Part shown: positions 17,526 to 26,796 of the stretch, piece after piece
Position numbering within the stretch: position 1 is the stretch's first letter
Layout of the letters: each line of letters begins with the position of its first letter
Origin: Sinomicrobium pectinilyticum
GTDB taxonomy: Bacteria > Bacteroidota > Bacteroidia > Flavobacteriales > Flavobacteriaceae
Assembly: GCF_003725735.1 (NCBI RefSeq)
Contig: NZ_RJTM01000013.1
Coordinates: 62,001 to 126,000, forward strand
Direction: 5' to 3'
Length of the DNA stretch: 64,000 nt
Made by a program: the position numbers and the translations under genes
The notes under the pieces: model-generated
Told to the model about the DNA's origin: nothing
Databases searched by the model: none
The model's input: only the letters and a program-made list of their open reading frames with translations

Positions 17526-19355
17526 ATGACCATGACCACTACTAAAGATATATTAACGCAACATATAGATGCAAAGGCCTGGAAAAGAGTTAATACTGAC
17601 CTTCTGGCCAAGAGCCTCGCAGAATTGATGCACGAGGAGATTATTGTTCCCGAGGTCGTATCGAGGGAAGAGGACGGGCTGACGCACTTCCGGCTAAGGA
17701 CAGACCATGAGCATATACACTATACCTTTTCTGCTTATCCGAGGTTCCTGGACTACTGGCATATCGAAAAGCAGTATATCCGCAAATGGGAGAACGGGAG
17801 GGAACTAACTGTGGTAGACGTGCTCGATTTCTTTGTAGAACTACAACATACTTTTGGCATCGATCCGTTTACACTGGCCCATTATATCGAAGAGATGTTA
17901 AATACGCTATATGCCGATGCCCGTATACGTACCAGGGGAAAACTCAGTGCAGACAGCCTGGCAGCAGCAGACTACCAGACGGTAGAGCATCAGATGGACG
18001 GGCATCCCTGGGTGATCGTAAACAAAGGGCGTATTGGTTTTGATTATACCGACCACGCCACTTACGCACCGGAAATGGACAAACAGTTCAAACTTTTCTG
18101 GCTGGCTGCCCACAAGAACAGGGCAAAGTTCTTTGCCCTGGAGAACATAAATATGAGGGGTTTCTACACAGACGAGCTGGGAGAAGAAAAAGTGCTCGGC
18201 TTTGAGAAAAAATTGAAAGACCTGGGGCTTGACCCGGAAGACTATATTTTTCTGCCTGTACACGAATGGCAGCTGAACAATAAGATAGTTTTTCAGTTTC
18301 AGCAGGATCTGGCCATGCAGTTCCTGGTTTTCCTTGGTGCCGGCGATAACCTGTACGCCCCTCAGCAGAGCATCAGAACGCTTTTTAATATGAGCGATCC
18401 TTCTAAGCATTACGTAAAGACCGCAGTTTCTATTTTAAGCACCGGTAATATCCGGGGACTGTCGCCCCGGCAGATGGCCAACGCTCCCGGTGTGACCAAA
18501 TGGGTAAAGGGTTTGTTAGACCATGACCCTTATCTTCAGCGTACGGGTGTGATCCTTTTGGGAGAAGTGGCTACGGTGGCCTACCATCATCCTCAATACA
18601 GCGCTATTAAAGACAGCCCCTATCAATATAAGGAAATGCTGGGAGTCTTATGGCGGGAGAGTGCCGTAAATTACCTGAAACCCGGAGAAAAGCTGATGAC
18701 CATGGCAGCCCTGCTGTATATAGACGACGAAGGCTGCCCTTTGGTGAAAGCATTGGTACGCAAATCCGGCCTCAGTGTTCAGGACTGGATAGAGGCTTAT
18801 CTGAAAGCCTACCTGAAGCCGCTGTTGTACATCTATTACCAGCATTCCCTGTGTGTCACACCTCATGGGGAGAACATAGTGCTGGTGATGAGAGACGGCG
18901 TGCCGGAAAGAATGGTTATCAAGGACTTTGTAGACGATATTGTCCTCACCGCCGGGGCCCGGGAAAAATTACCGCCCGAATTGGCAGACAGTTTAATACA
19001 TTCGTCCAATAAAGAAAATGTACCACTGTTTATCCTGTTGGGCGTTTTTGATGCTTTTTTCAGATACCTGTCGGACATTCTGCACAGCTATCTCGGCTAT
19101 AATGAACAGTTGTTTTGGAATACTGTTGCAGCCACTGTCCACACATATCAACAGGAACACCCTCATCTGGCAGAGCGTTTTGAAAAATACGACCTCTTTG
19201 TACCAGAGTTCAAGCGCTTTTATATCAACAGTTCAAAACTGCGCTCCCAAGGCTATGCCGAAAGGACAGGTTTTGTAATCCCGAAGAAAGGAGGGAAGCT
19301 GGCCAATCCGCTTTACCTGGTCAAACAAAAGGAAACCTCCCTGGCCGATGGATAG
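17526..19355 (+). CDS. Second NIS siderophore synthetase (IucA/IucC family)
   Basis: A 609-residue enzyme of the normal NIS length. Motifs of the ATP site are visible: LPVHEWQLNNKI, SIRTLFNMS, HYVKTAVSILSTGNIRGL and TPHGENIVLVM (H447). NIS enzymes adenylate a carboxylate such as succinate, citrate or 2-oxoglutarate and join it to an amine or hydroxylamine. Two synthetases in one operon indicate either two different condensations or a final oligomerisation/cyclisation step as in DesD. The gene ends 8 bp inside the MATE gene. Substrate class (A, B or C) cannot be assigned by eye. Confidence 0.93.
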   Translation: MTMTTTKDILTQHIDAKAWKRVNTDLLAKSLAELMHEEIIVPEVVSREEDGLTHFRLRTDHEHIHYTFSAYPRFLDYWHIEKQYIRKWENGRELTVVDVLDFFVELQHTFGIDPFTLAHYIEEMLNTLYADARIRTRGKLSADSLAAADYQTVEHQMDGHPWVIVNKGRIGFDYTDHATYAPEMDKQFKLFWLAAHKNRAKFFALENINMRGFYTDELGEEKVLGFEKKLKDLGLDPEDYIFLPVHEWQLNNKIVFQFQQDLAMQFLVFLGAGDNLYAPQQSIRTLFNMSDPSKHYVKTAVSILSTGNIRGLSPRQMANAPGVTKWVKGLLDHDPYLQRTGVILLGEVATVAYHHPQYSAIKDSPYQYKEMLGVLWRESAVNYLKPGEKLMTMAALLYIDDEGCPLVKALVRKSGLSVQDWIEAYLKAYLKPLLYIYYQHSLCVTPHGENIVLVMRDGVPERMVIKDFVDDIVLTAGAREKLPPELADSLIHSSNKENVPLFILLGVFDAFFRYLSDILHSYLGYNEQLFWNTVAATVHTYQQEHPHLAERFEKYDLFVPEFKRFYINSSKLRSQGYAERTGFVIPKKGGKLANPLYLVKQKETSLADG

Positions 19356-20787
19356 GTATAAACCTGATAAGACGCTGAATATAAAAGCTATTGCCTTGCG
19401 GGCACAGCCATATCTTCACCTGTTTGTACAGGCTGTCCTGGGCCGGGAGAAGAAATTCACCTCCGGGAGCATTAACCGTTCTATCGTATTGCTCGCCGTG
19501 CCCATGGTGCTGGAACTGGTTATGGAATCTTTGTTTGTTTGTGCAAGCCTGTTCTTTGTGAGCAAGCTCGGGGCCAACGCTGTTTCTATCGTAGGAGCTA
19601 CGGAGTCGGTCATCACCTTTTCTTATTCGGTTTCCATAGGTCTCAGTATTGCAGCTTCGGCCGTGATCTCCAGGAGAGTAGGAGAGCAGAAGTTTAAGGA
19701 AGCCGGGCTTACTGCAATGCAGGTCATATATCTGGCGATGGGGCTGGCTTTGGTCATAAGCCTGCTGGGTTTTATCTGGAGCGGCGAGATATTGGGGCTC
19801 ATAGGCCTATCTTCTGACATGGTAACGGAAGGGCTTGTGTATGCCAGGGTGATGTTTGCCTGTACGGGTTTTATTATTCTTCGCATTGCGATAAACGGTA
19901 TTTTTCGCGGGGCAGGCAGCGCCTCTACGGCTATGCGTACCCTGTGGCTGTCTAATGCCCTGAACATACTGTTGTGTCCTGTTCTCATTTTCGGCTGGGG
20001 CCCTGTACCGGCTTTAGGTCTTTTGGGAGTGGGCCTCGCTACGGGAATAGCCCGTATGGTCGGCGTTTGTTATCAGGGGTGGTACCTGGCAAAAGGCAAA
20101 ACCGTAATGCATATAAGCAAGGCACAGCTGGCTTTTCATTACGGCATATTTAAAAAAGTGTCCAGGCTGGCCTTTGGCGGTACGGTACAATATATCATTC
20201 CGGCTTCGAGCTGGCTGTTTATGATAAAGATCATCTCGTATTTCGGTGGGAATGCCCTGGCAGGCTACATTATAGCCCAGCGCGTGGCTTCCATAGCCAC
20301 CATGCCTGCCTGGGGCATAGGAAATGCCGCCGGGATACTGACCGGGCAAAACCTGGGAGCCAACCAGGCAGATCGTGCGGAAAGATCGGTGTGGAAGGCG
20401 GGGGTGATGAATATGGGTTTCCTGGTGGTGGTGGCAATTTGCTGGATTTTCCTGGCCGGTCCGGTAGTTAGGATATTTTCTGATGTGCCTGAAATCATCG
20501 GGCATAGTACCACCTATATCCATTTTATTTCCATAGCCTATGTGCTGCTGGGATATACCATGGTCATTTCGAGGGCGCTGAATGCCGCCGGAGAAGTGAT
20601 AGTCGTGACCCTGCTTTATATTCTCATGTTTTATGTAACCCAGCTCCCCCTTTCTTATGTGCTGGGAATTGCCTTTGACCTGGGAGTTAACGGCGTCTTT
20701 GCGGGGATACTGATTTCCGAGATTGTCCTGGCCGTAGCATGTATCCTGGTCTTTCGCCGGGGAAAGTGGAAGCATACAAAAGTTTAA
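19348..20787 (+). CDS. MATE family efflux transporter, probable siderophore exporter
   Basis: A 479-residue inner-membrane protein with about 12 hydrophobic helices in two related halves. It matches the multidrug and toxin extrusion family (SINRSIVLLAVPMVLELVMESLFVCASLFFVSKLGANAVSIVGATESV; GTVQYIIPASSWLFMIKII). An N-terminal extension of about 40 residues precedes the first helix. It starts 8 bp inside the preceding synthetase gene, so translation is likely coupled. In this position it most likely exports the finished siderophore using an ion gradient. Confidence 0.9.
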   Translation: MDRYKPDKTLNIKAIALRAQPYLHLFVQAVLGREKKFTSGSINRSIVLLAVPMVLELVMESLFVCASLFFVSKLGANAVSIVGATESVITFSYSVSIGLSIAASAVISRRVGEQKFKEAGLTAMQVIYLAMGLALVISLLGFIWSGEILGLIGLSSDMVTEGLVYARVMFACTGFIILRIAINGIFRGAGSASTAMRTLWLSNALNILLCPVLIFGWGPVPALGLLGVGLATGIARMVGVCYQGWYLAKGKTVMHISKAQLAFHYGIFKKVSRLAFGGTVQYIIPASSWLFMIKIISYFGGNALAGYIIAQRVASIATMPAWGIGNAAGILTGQNLGANQADRAERSVWKAGVMNMGFLVVVAICWIFLAGPVVRIFSDVPEIIGHSTTYIHFISIAYVLLGYTMVISRALNAAGEVIVVTLLYILMFYVTQLPLSYVLGIAFDLGVNGVFAGILISEIVLAVACILVFRRGKWKHTKV

Positions 20788-20817
20788 AAAAGTTCAATTA
20801 ATTAAAATAACAGAAAG

Positions 20818-21060
20818 ATGAATTCGACAGAACAATTACACCAGGTATTCGCAAAAGCCTTCGAAGTACCTGTTGAAACAGTAACCGACCAACTGGAATA
20901 CCAGGGGATAGCCGAGTGGGATTCCATGAGCCACCTGGTCCTCGTTAGCGAACTGGAAAGTTCTTATGGTATCTCTATCGATATGGAAGATGTACTGGAG
21001 ATGGGCAGTGTGGAAAAAGTAAAGGGAATACTTCAAAAGTACGGGGTTGAGATCAATTAG
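20818..21060 (+). CDS. Acyl/aryl carrier protein
   Basis: An 80-residue acidic carrier protein. The phosphopantetheine site is S36 in the motif EWDSMSHL; the rest (LVLVSELESSYGISIDMEDVLEMGSVEKVKGIL) has the four-helix carrier pattern. It lies 30 bp after the exporter and 9 bp before an AMP ligase, which presumably loads it. Carrier proteins are absent from most NIS pathways; petrobactin synthesis (AsbC ligase with AsbD carrier) is the known exception. The acyl group carried here is unknown, and no phosphopantetheinyl transferase is encoded nearby. Confidence 0.92.
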   Translation: MNSTEQLHQVFAKAFEVPVETVTDQLEYQGIAEWDSMSHLVLVSELESSYGISIDMEDVLEMGSVEKVKGILQKYGVEIN

Positions 21061-21069
21061 GAAAAGCCT

Positions 21070-22461
21070 ATGGAACTTTATGACCTGATAAAGAAAAACG
21101 ACAGACTGGCCTTTGTAGATGCCCGTACAGGAGTTACCAAGCCTGTCGGGGAAATGCACCGGTCCCTGGATATTGACGATTTACGGTCTTTGGTTTTTAT
21201 CTATAACGACAACCAGTTGCCAGCTGTAGAGACCCTGTTGAATTTTTACAGGGGGAAACATGTAGTGGCGTTGCTGGGTGCAGGCCTGCACCCCCACTTT
21301 AAGCAAAGCCTGGAAGAAAAATACGGGCCCCGTTATATTTACGACCCTTTGCGTTCACATATAGAAGGATACAGCACCGTAAATGTGTCGGATACCGTGG
21401 TGCTATTTGAGCGCCGCCAAAGAGCAGATTACCCTATTCACCCGGATATCAAGCTCCTGATGAGCACTTCCGGAACCACAGGGTCTCCGAAATTTGTCAG
21501 GCTTTCCGATAATAATCTCGTGCAGAATGCCAGGGCTATTATGGAATATATGCCTATTCAAACGAACGATGTGGTGCCGCTGAACGTACCGCTCAATTTT
21601 GTATATGGCTTATCCATCTTTACAACAAATTGTATAAAGGCCAGGACGATTGTCTGTACGGATAAAGACGCTTTTCAAAAAGAATTCTGGTCAGATTTTA
21701 AAGAATACGGTTATTCCACCCTGGGAGGGGTGCCCTATTTCTACGAAATGCTGCACCGTATAGGCTTCTTTAAAAAAGATCACCCTTCATTGCGATACCT
21801 CACCCACACCGGGGGCATGCTGAACCATAAGCTGATTGAGGTAATTGCCGAATACACCGGAAAATTCGGTAAGCAGTTCATTGCACAATACGGGCAGACC
21901 GAGGCCGGAGGGAGAATGGCCTTTTTACCACCGGAAGACTTACAACGGAAAGGAGGCTCTATCGGTTTCCCGGTAAAGAACGGAAAGTTTGAGATCGATG
22001 AAGAGACTTCCGAACTCATCTATTATGGTTCCAATGTTTTTGGAGGTTATGCCAACAGCAGTGCCGACCTGCAATTTTTTGAGCAGCAAAACAAGTTGTA
22101 TACGGGCGATATGGCCAGGAAAGACGACGACGGTTATTATTATATCACGGGACGGATAAAGCGGATCGTAAAATTGTTCGGTATCCGTCTCAATCTCGAC
22201 GAAACGGAGCTCCTTCTCAAGGATGCCATGGGAGGCCAGACCTTTATCTGTACAGGGATCAGTGATAAATACCTGGCCGTGGTATACACGGATAAAAATA
22301 TAAAAAGAGAAGCTGTTACAGAAGTGTTGAAGGAAAAACTCAATCTCCATGCAAGCACCTTAAAAGTAAGTTATATGGAAGAGGTGCCGTTAACGCCCAA
22401 CGGAAAAGTGAACTACCCGGTAATCAAAGAATGGCTCGAGTCGGGGAGCCTTGTATCATAA
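21070..22461 (+). CDS. AMP-dependent acid ligase that probably loads the carrier protein
   Basis: A 463-residue ANL-superfamily adenylating enzyme. Core motifs are the P-loop-like STSGTTGSPKFV, the A5-like QYGQTEAGG, YTGDMARKDDDGYYYITGRIKRIVK (A7/A8) and the catalytic Lys near the end (PNGKVNYPVIK). It is shorter than typical acyl-CoA synthetases, closer to stand-alone aryl or acyl ligases such as AsbC or DltA. Being 9 bp from the carrier protein it very likely adenylates an acid and transfers it to that carrier. No dihydroxybenzoate-forming gene is present, so the acid must come from general metabolism or from elsewhere on the genome. Confidence 0.9.
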   Translation: MELYDLIKKNDRLAFVDARTGVTKPVGEMHRSLDIDDLRSLVFIYNDNQLPAVETLLNFYRGKHVVALLGAGLHPHFKQSLEEKYGPRYIYDPLRSHIEGYSTVNVSDTVVLFERRQRADYPIHPDIKLLMSTSGTTGSPKFVRLSDNNLVQNARAIMEYMPIQTNDVVPLNVPLNFVYGLSIFTTNCIKARTIVCTDKDAFQKEFWSDFKEYGYSTLGGVPYFYEMLHRIGFFKKDHPSLRYLTHTGGMLNHKLIEVIAEYTGKFGKQFIAQYGQTEAGGRMAFLPPEDLQRKGGSIGFPVKNGKFEIDEETSELIYYGSNVFGGYANSSADLQFFEQQNKLYTGDMARKDDDGYYYITGRIKRIVKLFGIRLNLDETELLLKDAMGGQTFICTGISDKYLAVVYTDKNIKREAVTEVLKEKLNLHASTLKVSYMEEVPLTPNGKVNYPVIKEWLESGSLVS

Positions 22462-22532
22462 ACCCTGAAGAATACGATGAACTTAACCTCAGTAAAACCA
22501 TTTTTTAATTTTTATAACCTATAAGAATAAAT

Positions 22533-24911
22533 ATGAGACATTTTTTTACATCGTATGTAACCGTGTTATTTTTCCTGTGTGGTATGTTGTCATATGCCCA
22601 GCAAACAACAACAGTCAGAGGTAAAGTTTTGGACGCAGGGAGCAGGCCCGTAGAAGGAGCTTCAGTACAGTTAGCAGGAACTGCAAGAGGCACGAGTACT
22701 TCCGCTTCGGGACAATACCGGATCACTGGTGTCAGGCAGGGAGAATACACGCTTCGTATTACTGCCGTAGGATTTGCACCCACAGAAAAAAGGATCGTTG
22801 TAAAGGGGGAAACACTTGTAGTACCGGACCTGGAACTTGTAGAAAAGGCAGAGGAATTAATAGGAGTAACAGTGTCGTCATTCCGGGCAAATAAATTTGC
22901 GGAAAAACAAAGCCAGACCGTGGCAAAGATGCCGTTGAAAGACCTGGAAAATCCACAGGTTTATTCCTCTATCCCCAATGAGTTACTGACCGAACAGATC
23001 ACCACCGATTTTGGTAATGTGCTTAAAAACAGCCCCGGGGTATACAAGGTACAGGGAAACAGGAATATCAATACCGATGGCGGTTCTTTTTACACGATCC
23101 GTGGTTTCAGGACGGGATTAGGTCTGGTAGATGGTGTATTGGGAGAGACCAATGCCGAATACGACCCGGCAAACGTGGAAAAGGTGGAAGTCCTGAAAGG
23201 CCCTTCCGGCACTTTATATGGCGGACAGGTCACTTCATTTGGAGGATTGGTTAACATCATCACTAAAAAACCCTTAGATACTTTTGGAGGAGAAGTTACC
23301 TATACCGGGGGAAGTAATGACCTGAACCGCGTTGCAGCGGATATTTACGGTCCGGTCAATAAAAGGGGAAATCTACTGTTCAGGGTAAATACGGCATACC
23401 AATATCAGAACAGTTTTCAGGATGCCGGGTTTAAAAGGACCTTTTTTGTAGCTCCCGTGGTGGAATACCGGGCTAATGAACGCCTGAATATAAAACTGAA
23501 TACCAGCTTTTATCATGGCGAGAGTACCAGCCCTTCCGTATTGTTCCTGTCCCGTACCCGTCCGTTTATCGCTACAAGGCCCGAAGAGTTGCATTTTGAC
23601 TGGGAACGCTCTTATACCAGTAATGATATCACTATGGAAAACCCCACTACGAATTTAAAGGGTGAGGTAAACTATAAAATATCGGATACATGGAACTCGC
23701 AGACCATTGTCGCATATAACGACAGAAGGTCGAAAGGGTTTTATCAGTATCAATTTATCCGTAAGGCTACAGACGATACTTTAGAGCGCAACATTGTTAA
23801 AATGAATACTATAAACACCTCTACTAATATACAACAGAATTTCACAGGCGATTTCAGGATTGCGGGGCTTAGGAACAGGCTTGTCGTCGGGTTCGATTAC
23901 CTGGATCAGACCGTTAAGAACGACAATTCACCCTACATAGTTTTCGATTATGTCAATGGGGTAATGCCGGGTGATAATTACAACGATTTGACCCGTGCTG
24001 CTGTGGAAGCAAGACTCGCCGAAAGTGAGGGCCCCCGGACAGAGAACCGCAGTTCTAATGGTATGGCTGGCATTTATGCTTCCAATATGCTCAATATGAC
24101 GGATGATTTAATGGCCATGTTCAGTTTACGCGTGGACCGTTTCTGGAACGATACCTATAACCAAACCGCACTCTCTCCGAAATTCGGACTGGTCTACCAG
24201 GTTGTTAAGGATAAAGTTTCCCTTTTCGGGAATTATATGAATGGCTTTTTGAACGTAAGCCCTGTATCCCAGCCGCTCCCGGATATTTCGGGAATTTTTG
24301 AGCCCCAGCATGCCAACCAGGCCGAAGGCGGGGTAAAAATGAACCTGTTTAATAACAAGCTGGCCCTTACGGCCAGTTATTACTATATCAAAGTTGAGAA
24401 CATGACCTACAGGGATGGTCTCGTCAGGGACGGTCAGGAATATAGTGTAACGGTCCAGGACGGGACTCAGCATAGTAAAGGTGTGGAACTGGAAGTCATA
24501 GCAAACCCGGTCGAAGGACTGAATATCATAGCCGGATACAGCTATAATGACAGCGAACTCACCAAGGGCGTCCCTGCTTTAGTCAACAGGAGGCCCGCTT
24601 CCGCCGGTCCGGCCAACTTGGTCAATGCCTGGGTGAGTTATGTATTGCCCAAAGGAAAATTAAAAGGATTGGGAGTGGGTGCCGGAGGAAATTATGTAGG
24701 GAAACACCTCACCTCAAACTCTGCGGTGACGGGTGTATTTACACTGCCCGCCTATACATTGGTCAATGCTACGGCATTTTATGATACCAGTCATTATCGC
24801 CTGGGCATAAAAGTGGATAACCTGGCCAATGAGCGTTATTTTGTCGGACAAGGCGTGATAGCTCCGCAAATGCGCAGGAATTTTGCGGCAAACCTCGTCA
24901 TTAAGTTTTGA
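22533..24911 (+). CDS. TonB-dependent siderophore receptor
   Basis: A 792-residue outer-membrane receptor. It has a signal peptide (cut near SYAQQ), a carboxypeptidase-regulatory-like beta-sandwich (about residues 27-110), a plug domain (about 130-245, with the VEVLKGPSGTLYGGQVTSFGGLVNIITKKP signature of ferric-siderophore receptors) and a 22-strand-type barrel ending in an aromatic-type C-terminus (ANLVIKF). It lies 71 bp after the AMP ligase in the same operon. It probably imports the ferric form of the siderophore made here, energised by a TonB/ExbB/ExbD system. Confidence 0.95.
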   Translation: MRHFFTSYVTVLFFLCGMLSYAQQTTTVRGKVLDAGSRPVEGASVQLAGTARGTSTSASGQYRITGVRQGEYTLRITAVGFAPTEKRIVVKGETLVVPDLELVEKAEELIGVTVSSFRANKFAEKQSQTVAKMPLKDLENPQVYSSIPNELLTEQITTDFGNVLKNSPGVYKVQGNRNINTDGGSFYTIRGFRTGLGLVDGVLGETNAEYDPANVEKVEVLKGPSGTLYGGQVTSFGGLVNIITKKPLDTFGGEVTYTGGSNDLNRVAADIYGPVNKRGNLLFRVNTAYQYQNSFQDAGFKRTFFVAPVVEYRANERLNIKLNTSFYHGESTSPSVLFLSRTRPFIATRPEELHFDWERSYTSNDITMENPTTNLKGEVNYKISDTWNSQTIVAYNDRRSKGFYQYQFIRKATDDTLERNIVKMNTINTSTNIQQNFTGDFRIAGLRNRLVVGFDYLDQTVKNDNSPYIVFDYVNGVMPGDNYNDLTRAAVEARLAESEGPRTENRSSNGMAGIYASNMLNMTDDLMAMFSLRVDRFWNDTYNQTALSPKFGLVYQVVKDKVSLFGNYMNGFLNVSPVSQPLPDISGIFEPQHANQAEGGVKMNLFNNKLALTASYYYIKVENMTYRDGLVRDGQEYSVTVQDGTQHSKGVELEVIANPVEGLNIIAGYSYNDSELTKGVPALVNRRPASAGPANLVNAWVSYVLPKGKLKGLGVGAGGNYVGKHLTSNSAVTGVFTLPAYTLVNATAFYDTSHYRLGIKVDNLANERYFVGQGVIAPQMRRNFAANLVIKF

Positions 24912-24948
24912 TGCAAGGCAAATGTATCATTAAAAAATATGCCGGATA

Positions 24949-26055
24949 ATGGCTTTCAAAAGAATGGAACATCGGGATAAGAGAATTTTAGCATTGGATG
25001 TTATAAAAGGGATGAGTGTTATTGGAATGGTTATTATACATACCTTGCTTACTTATGCCGATGTTTCAGTACAATCAGGATCAATAGCAGGAAAATTTGT
25101 TGTGTTTCTGGGAAGGGGGACTTCCGTTTTTTTAGTTTGTATGGGGATCACTTTTATGACCTCTCGTCATCAAAGCCTGATAAGTGCTTTAAAACGGGGG
25201 TGCCTGCTTTTGGGAATTGCCTTGCTGATGAACTTTATGAAGTTCATAATTCCGATATGGTTTCATTTTGCTCCGGATAACTTTATCCAGCGATACGGAT
25301 GGGACGCTCCGATACGGATGCAATATATTTATCTGGTTTTGCTGGGAGATATTTTACAGTTGGCTGGCATGTCTCTGTTGGTAATAGGGTTTATCAGGAA
25401 GTTTGTAAAAAACAAATATGCAATTCTGTTCATCGGATTGTCGGTAGCGGCCTTGTCTAGAGAACTTAGCGGGATCAACACTAATATTCCGGTTTTGAAT
25501 TATGTTCTGGACATGCTCTTTAGTAACGACTTTCCGGCGTTCGTATATTTTCCTGTTTTTCCATGGATGTCATTTATAATTTTTGGAATGTACTTTGGCA
25601 AATGGTATATGGAGGCAAACGGTGACAAAAAAAGCCTGTTTAAACATATACTTTTGGTAGGAGTACTGTTTATAGCTATTGGAACTCCCCTTGTATTTTT
25701 GTATGAAGAATACAACTACAATGATTTTTATCATATGGGCCCCGGCGGGGTGATCTATTTTGGAGGATGGACATTGGTCTTTCTGTGGGTTATCCACAAA
25801 CTGTTTTTAAAGAGCGAGAATAATGTGTTTATCCGGATCGTACAATATTGTAGCAGGAATCTTACGTCTATGTATGTTATACAATGGGTTTTAATATCCT
25901 GGGGCAAAGGAATTTTTGGTTATCGTCAAAACCAAACATCAACGGTGTTCCTATTAATTATATTCTTTATTATACTTACATTTCTAGTGCAGTTTCTTAT
26001 AGATTTTCTCAGAGGGGAAAAGCGGGGTTTACAAATGATAAAAAGAACGATATGA
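24949..26055 (+). CDS. Integral-membrane acyltransferase of the HGSNAT/DUF1624-like type
   Basis: A 368-residue protein with about 10 hydrophobic helices. The N-terminal RILALDVIKGMSVIGMVIIHTLL resembles the first helix of the heparan-alpha-glucosaminide N-acetyltransferase-like (DUF1624) and related acyltransferase families, in which a His at that position is important. It follows the receptor gene by 37 bp and reads as the last gene of the siderophore operon. By eye it looks more AT-rich than the genes before it, which may mean a separate origin. It could transfer an acyl group to the siderophore or its precursor during export; that is inference. M6 is an alternative start. Confidence 0.65.
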   Translation: MAFKRMEHRDKRILALDVIKGMSVIGMVIIHTLLTYADVSVQSGSIAGKFVVFLGRGTSVFLVCMGITFMTSRHQSLISALKRGCLLLGIALLMNFMKFIIPIWFHFAPDNFIQRYGWDAPIRMQYIYLVLLGDILQLAGMSLLVIGFIRKFVKNKYAILFIGLSVAALSRELSGINTNIPVLNYVLDMLFSNDFPAFVYFPVFPWMSFIIFGMYFGKWYMEANGDKKSLFKHILLVGVLFIAIGTPLVFLYEEYNYNDFYHMGPGGVIYFGGWTLVFLWVIHKLFLKSENNVFIRIVQYCSRNLTSMYVIQWVLISWGKGIFGYRQNQTSTVFLLIIFFIILTFLVQFLIDFLRGEKRGLQMIKRTI

Positions 26056-26130
26056 TCACCACATCTAGCAAACCCGTTCTTTAAATATAGAAGTTTACGT
26101 TAAATCAATACCTTATGTGATTACAACTGC

Positions 26131-26163
26131 TTTTGGGATTCCTTTTCTTTATTATTACCTTTG
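26131..26163 (+). promoter_or_regulatory. Bacteroidota-type promoter for the GNAT-symporter-racemase operon
   Basis: A TTG at 26133-26135 and TACCTTTG at 26156-26163 are 20 bp apart, a full match to the -33 TTG / -7 TAnnTTTG pattern. The predicted leader before the GNAT start is about 180 nt and holds no other clear gene. The rest of the 294-bp gap after the membrane acyltransferase holds only a weak 8-bp stem near 26042-26080. Confidence 0.65.
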
Positions 26164-26349
26164 TTAGGCAATGCAGAAAAAAATCAAATCCAACTACCGG
26201 AATCAGATCTTAAAGACTTTGACGGAGTTTACTTCCCTGAAAAAGTTCTTCAAGACCATATCTCCTCCATAATATTTGTCATAATCCATCTTCCGGGAAA
26301 ACAGTTTCGTTACTCTATTTTTTTACAAATCAAAAGTATTACCTGTATT

Positions 26350-26793
26350 ATGACATTTGTTATCTACAATCCCAATCAGAAACTTTCCGACGACCAAAAA
26401 GAAGAAGTCGCCGGTTTTTTATACACTCAACTCGAAAAATACGGGGATGAAAAAGCGGATATTCTCGCCGCGATAAATTTTGCCATGAGGGATGTTATCC
26501 CGTCTATGGGAGGTTTTGTGCTGGTGGCTAAGGAAAATAAAGAGATTGTTGCGGTTACGGTAGTGAACAGTACCGGGATGAAAGGTTACATCCCCGAAAA
26601 CATACTGGTATACATCGCCACACACAAAGACAGTAGGGGAAAGGGTATCGGAAAAGAACTGATGCAGAAAGCGATGGAGCTTGCCGATGGCAGTATTGCT
26701 CTTCATGTAGAGCCAGATAATCCTGCGAGACATCTTTACGAAAAACTGGGATTTGTGAATAAATACCTCGAAATGCGCTTCACCAAAAAATAG
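26350..26793 (+). CDS. GNAT family N-acetyltransferase
   Basis: A 147-residue single-domain acetyltransferase. The acetyl-CoA site is seen in VYIATHKDSRGKGIGKELMQKAM, followed by LHVEPDNPARHLYEKLGFVNKYLEMRF. The ATG at 26350 is preferred over an in-frame TTG at 26161, which would add 63 unconserved residues and overlap the promoter. It is the first gene of a three-gene unit; the symporter starts 3 bp after its stop. Paired with a transporter and a racemase, it may acetylate an amino acid or small amine. Confidence 0.85.
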   Translation: MTFVIYNPNQKLSDDQKEEVAGFLYTQLEKYGDEKADILAAINFAMRDVIPSMGGFVLVAKENKEIVAVTVVNSTGMKGYIPENILVYIATHKDSRGKGIGKELMQKAMELADGSIALHVEPDNPARHLYEKLGFVNKYLEMRFTKK

Positions 26794-26796
26794 GGC

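Noticed and set aside
26161-26349. Extended N-terminus of the GNAT gene from a TTG at 26161
   Set aside because: It would overlap the -7 box and add 63 residues unrelated to the GNAT fold; the ATG at 26350 starts at the natural domain boundary.
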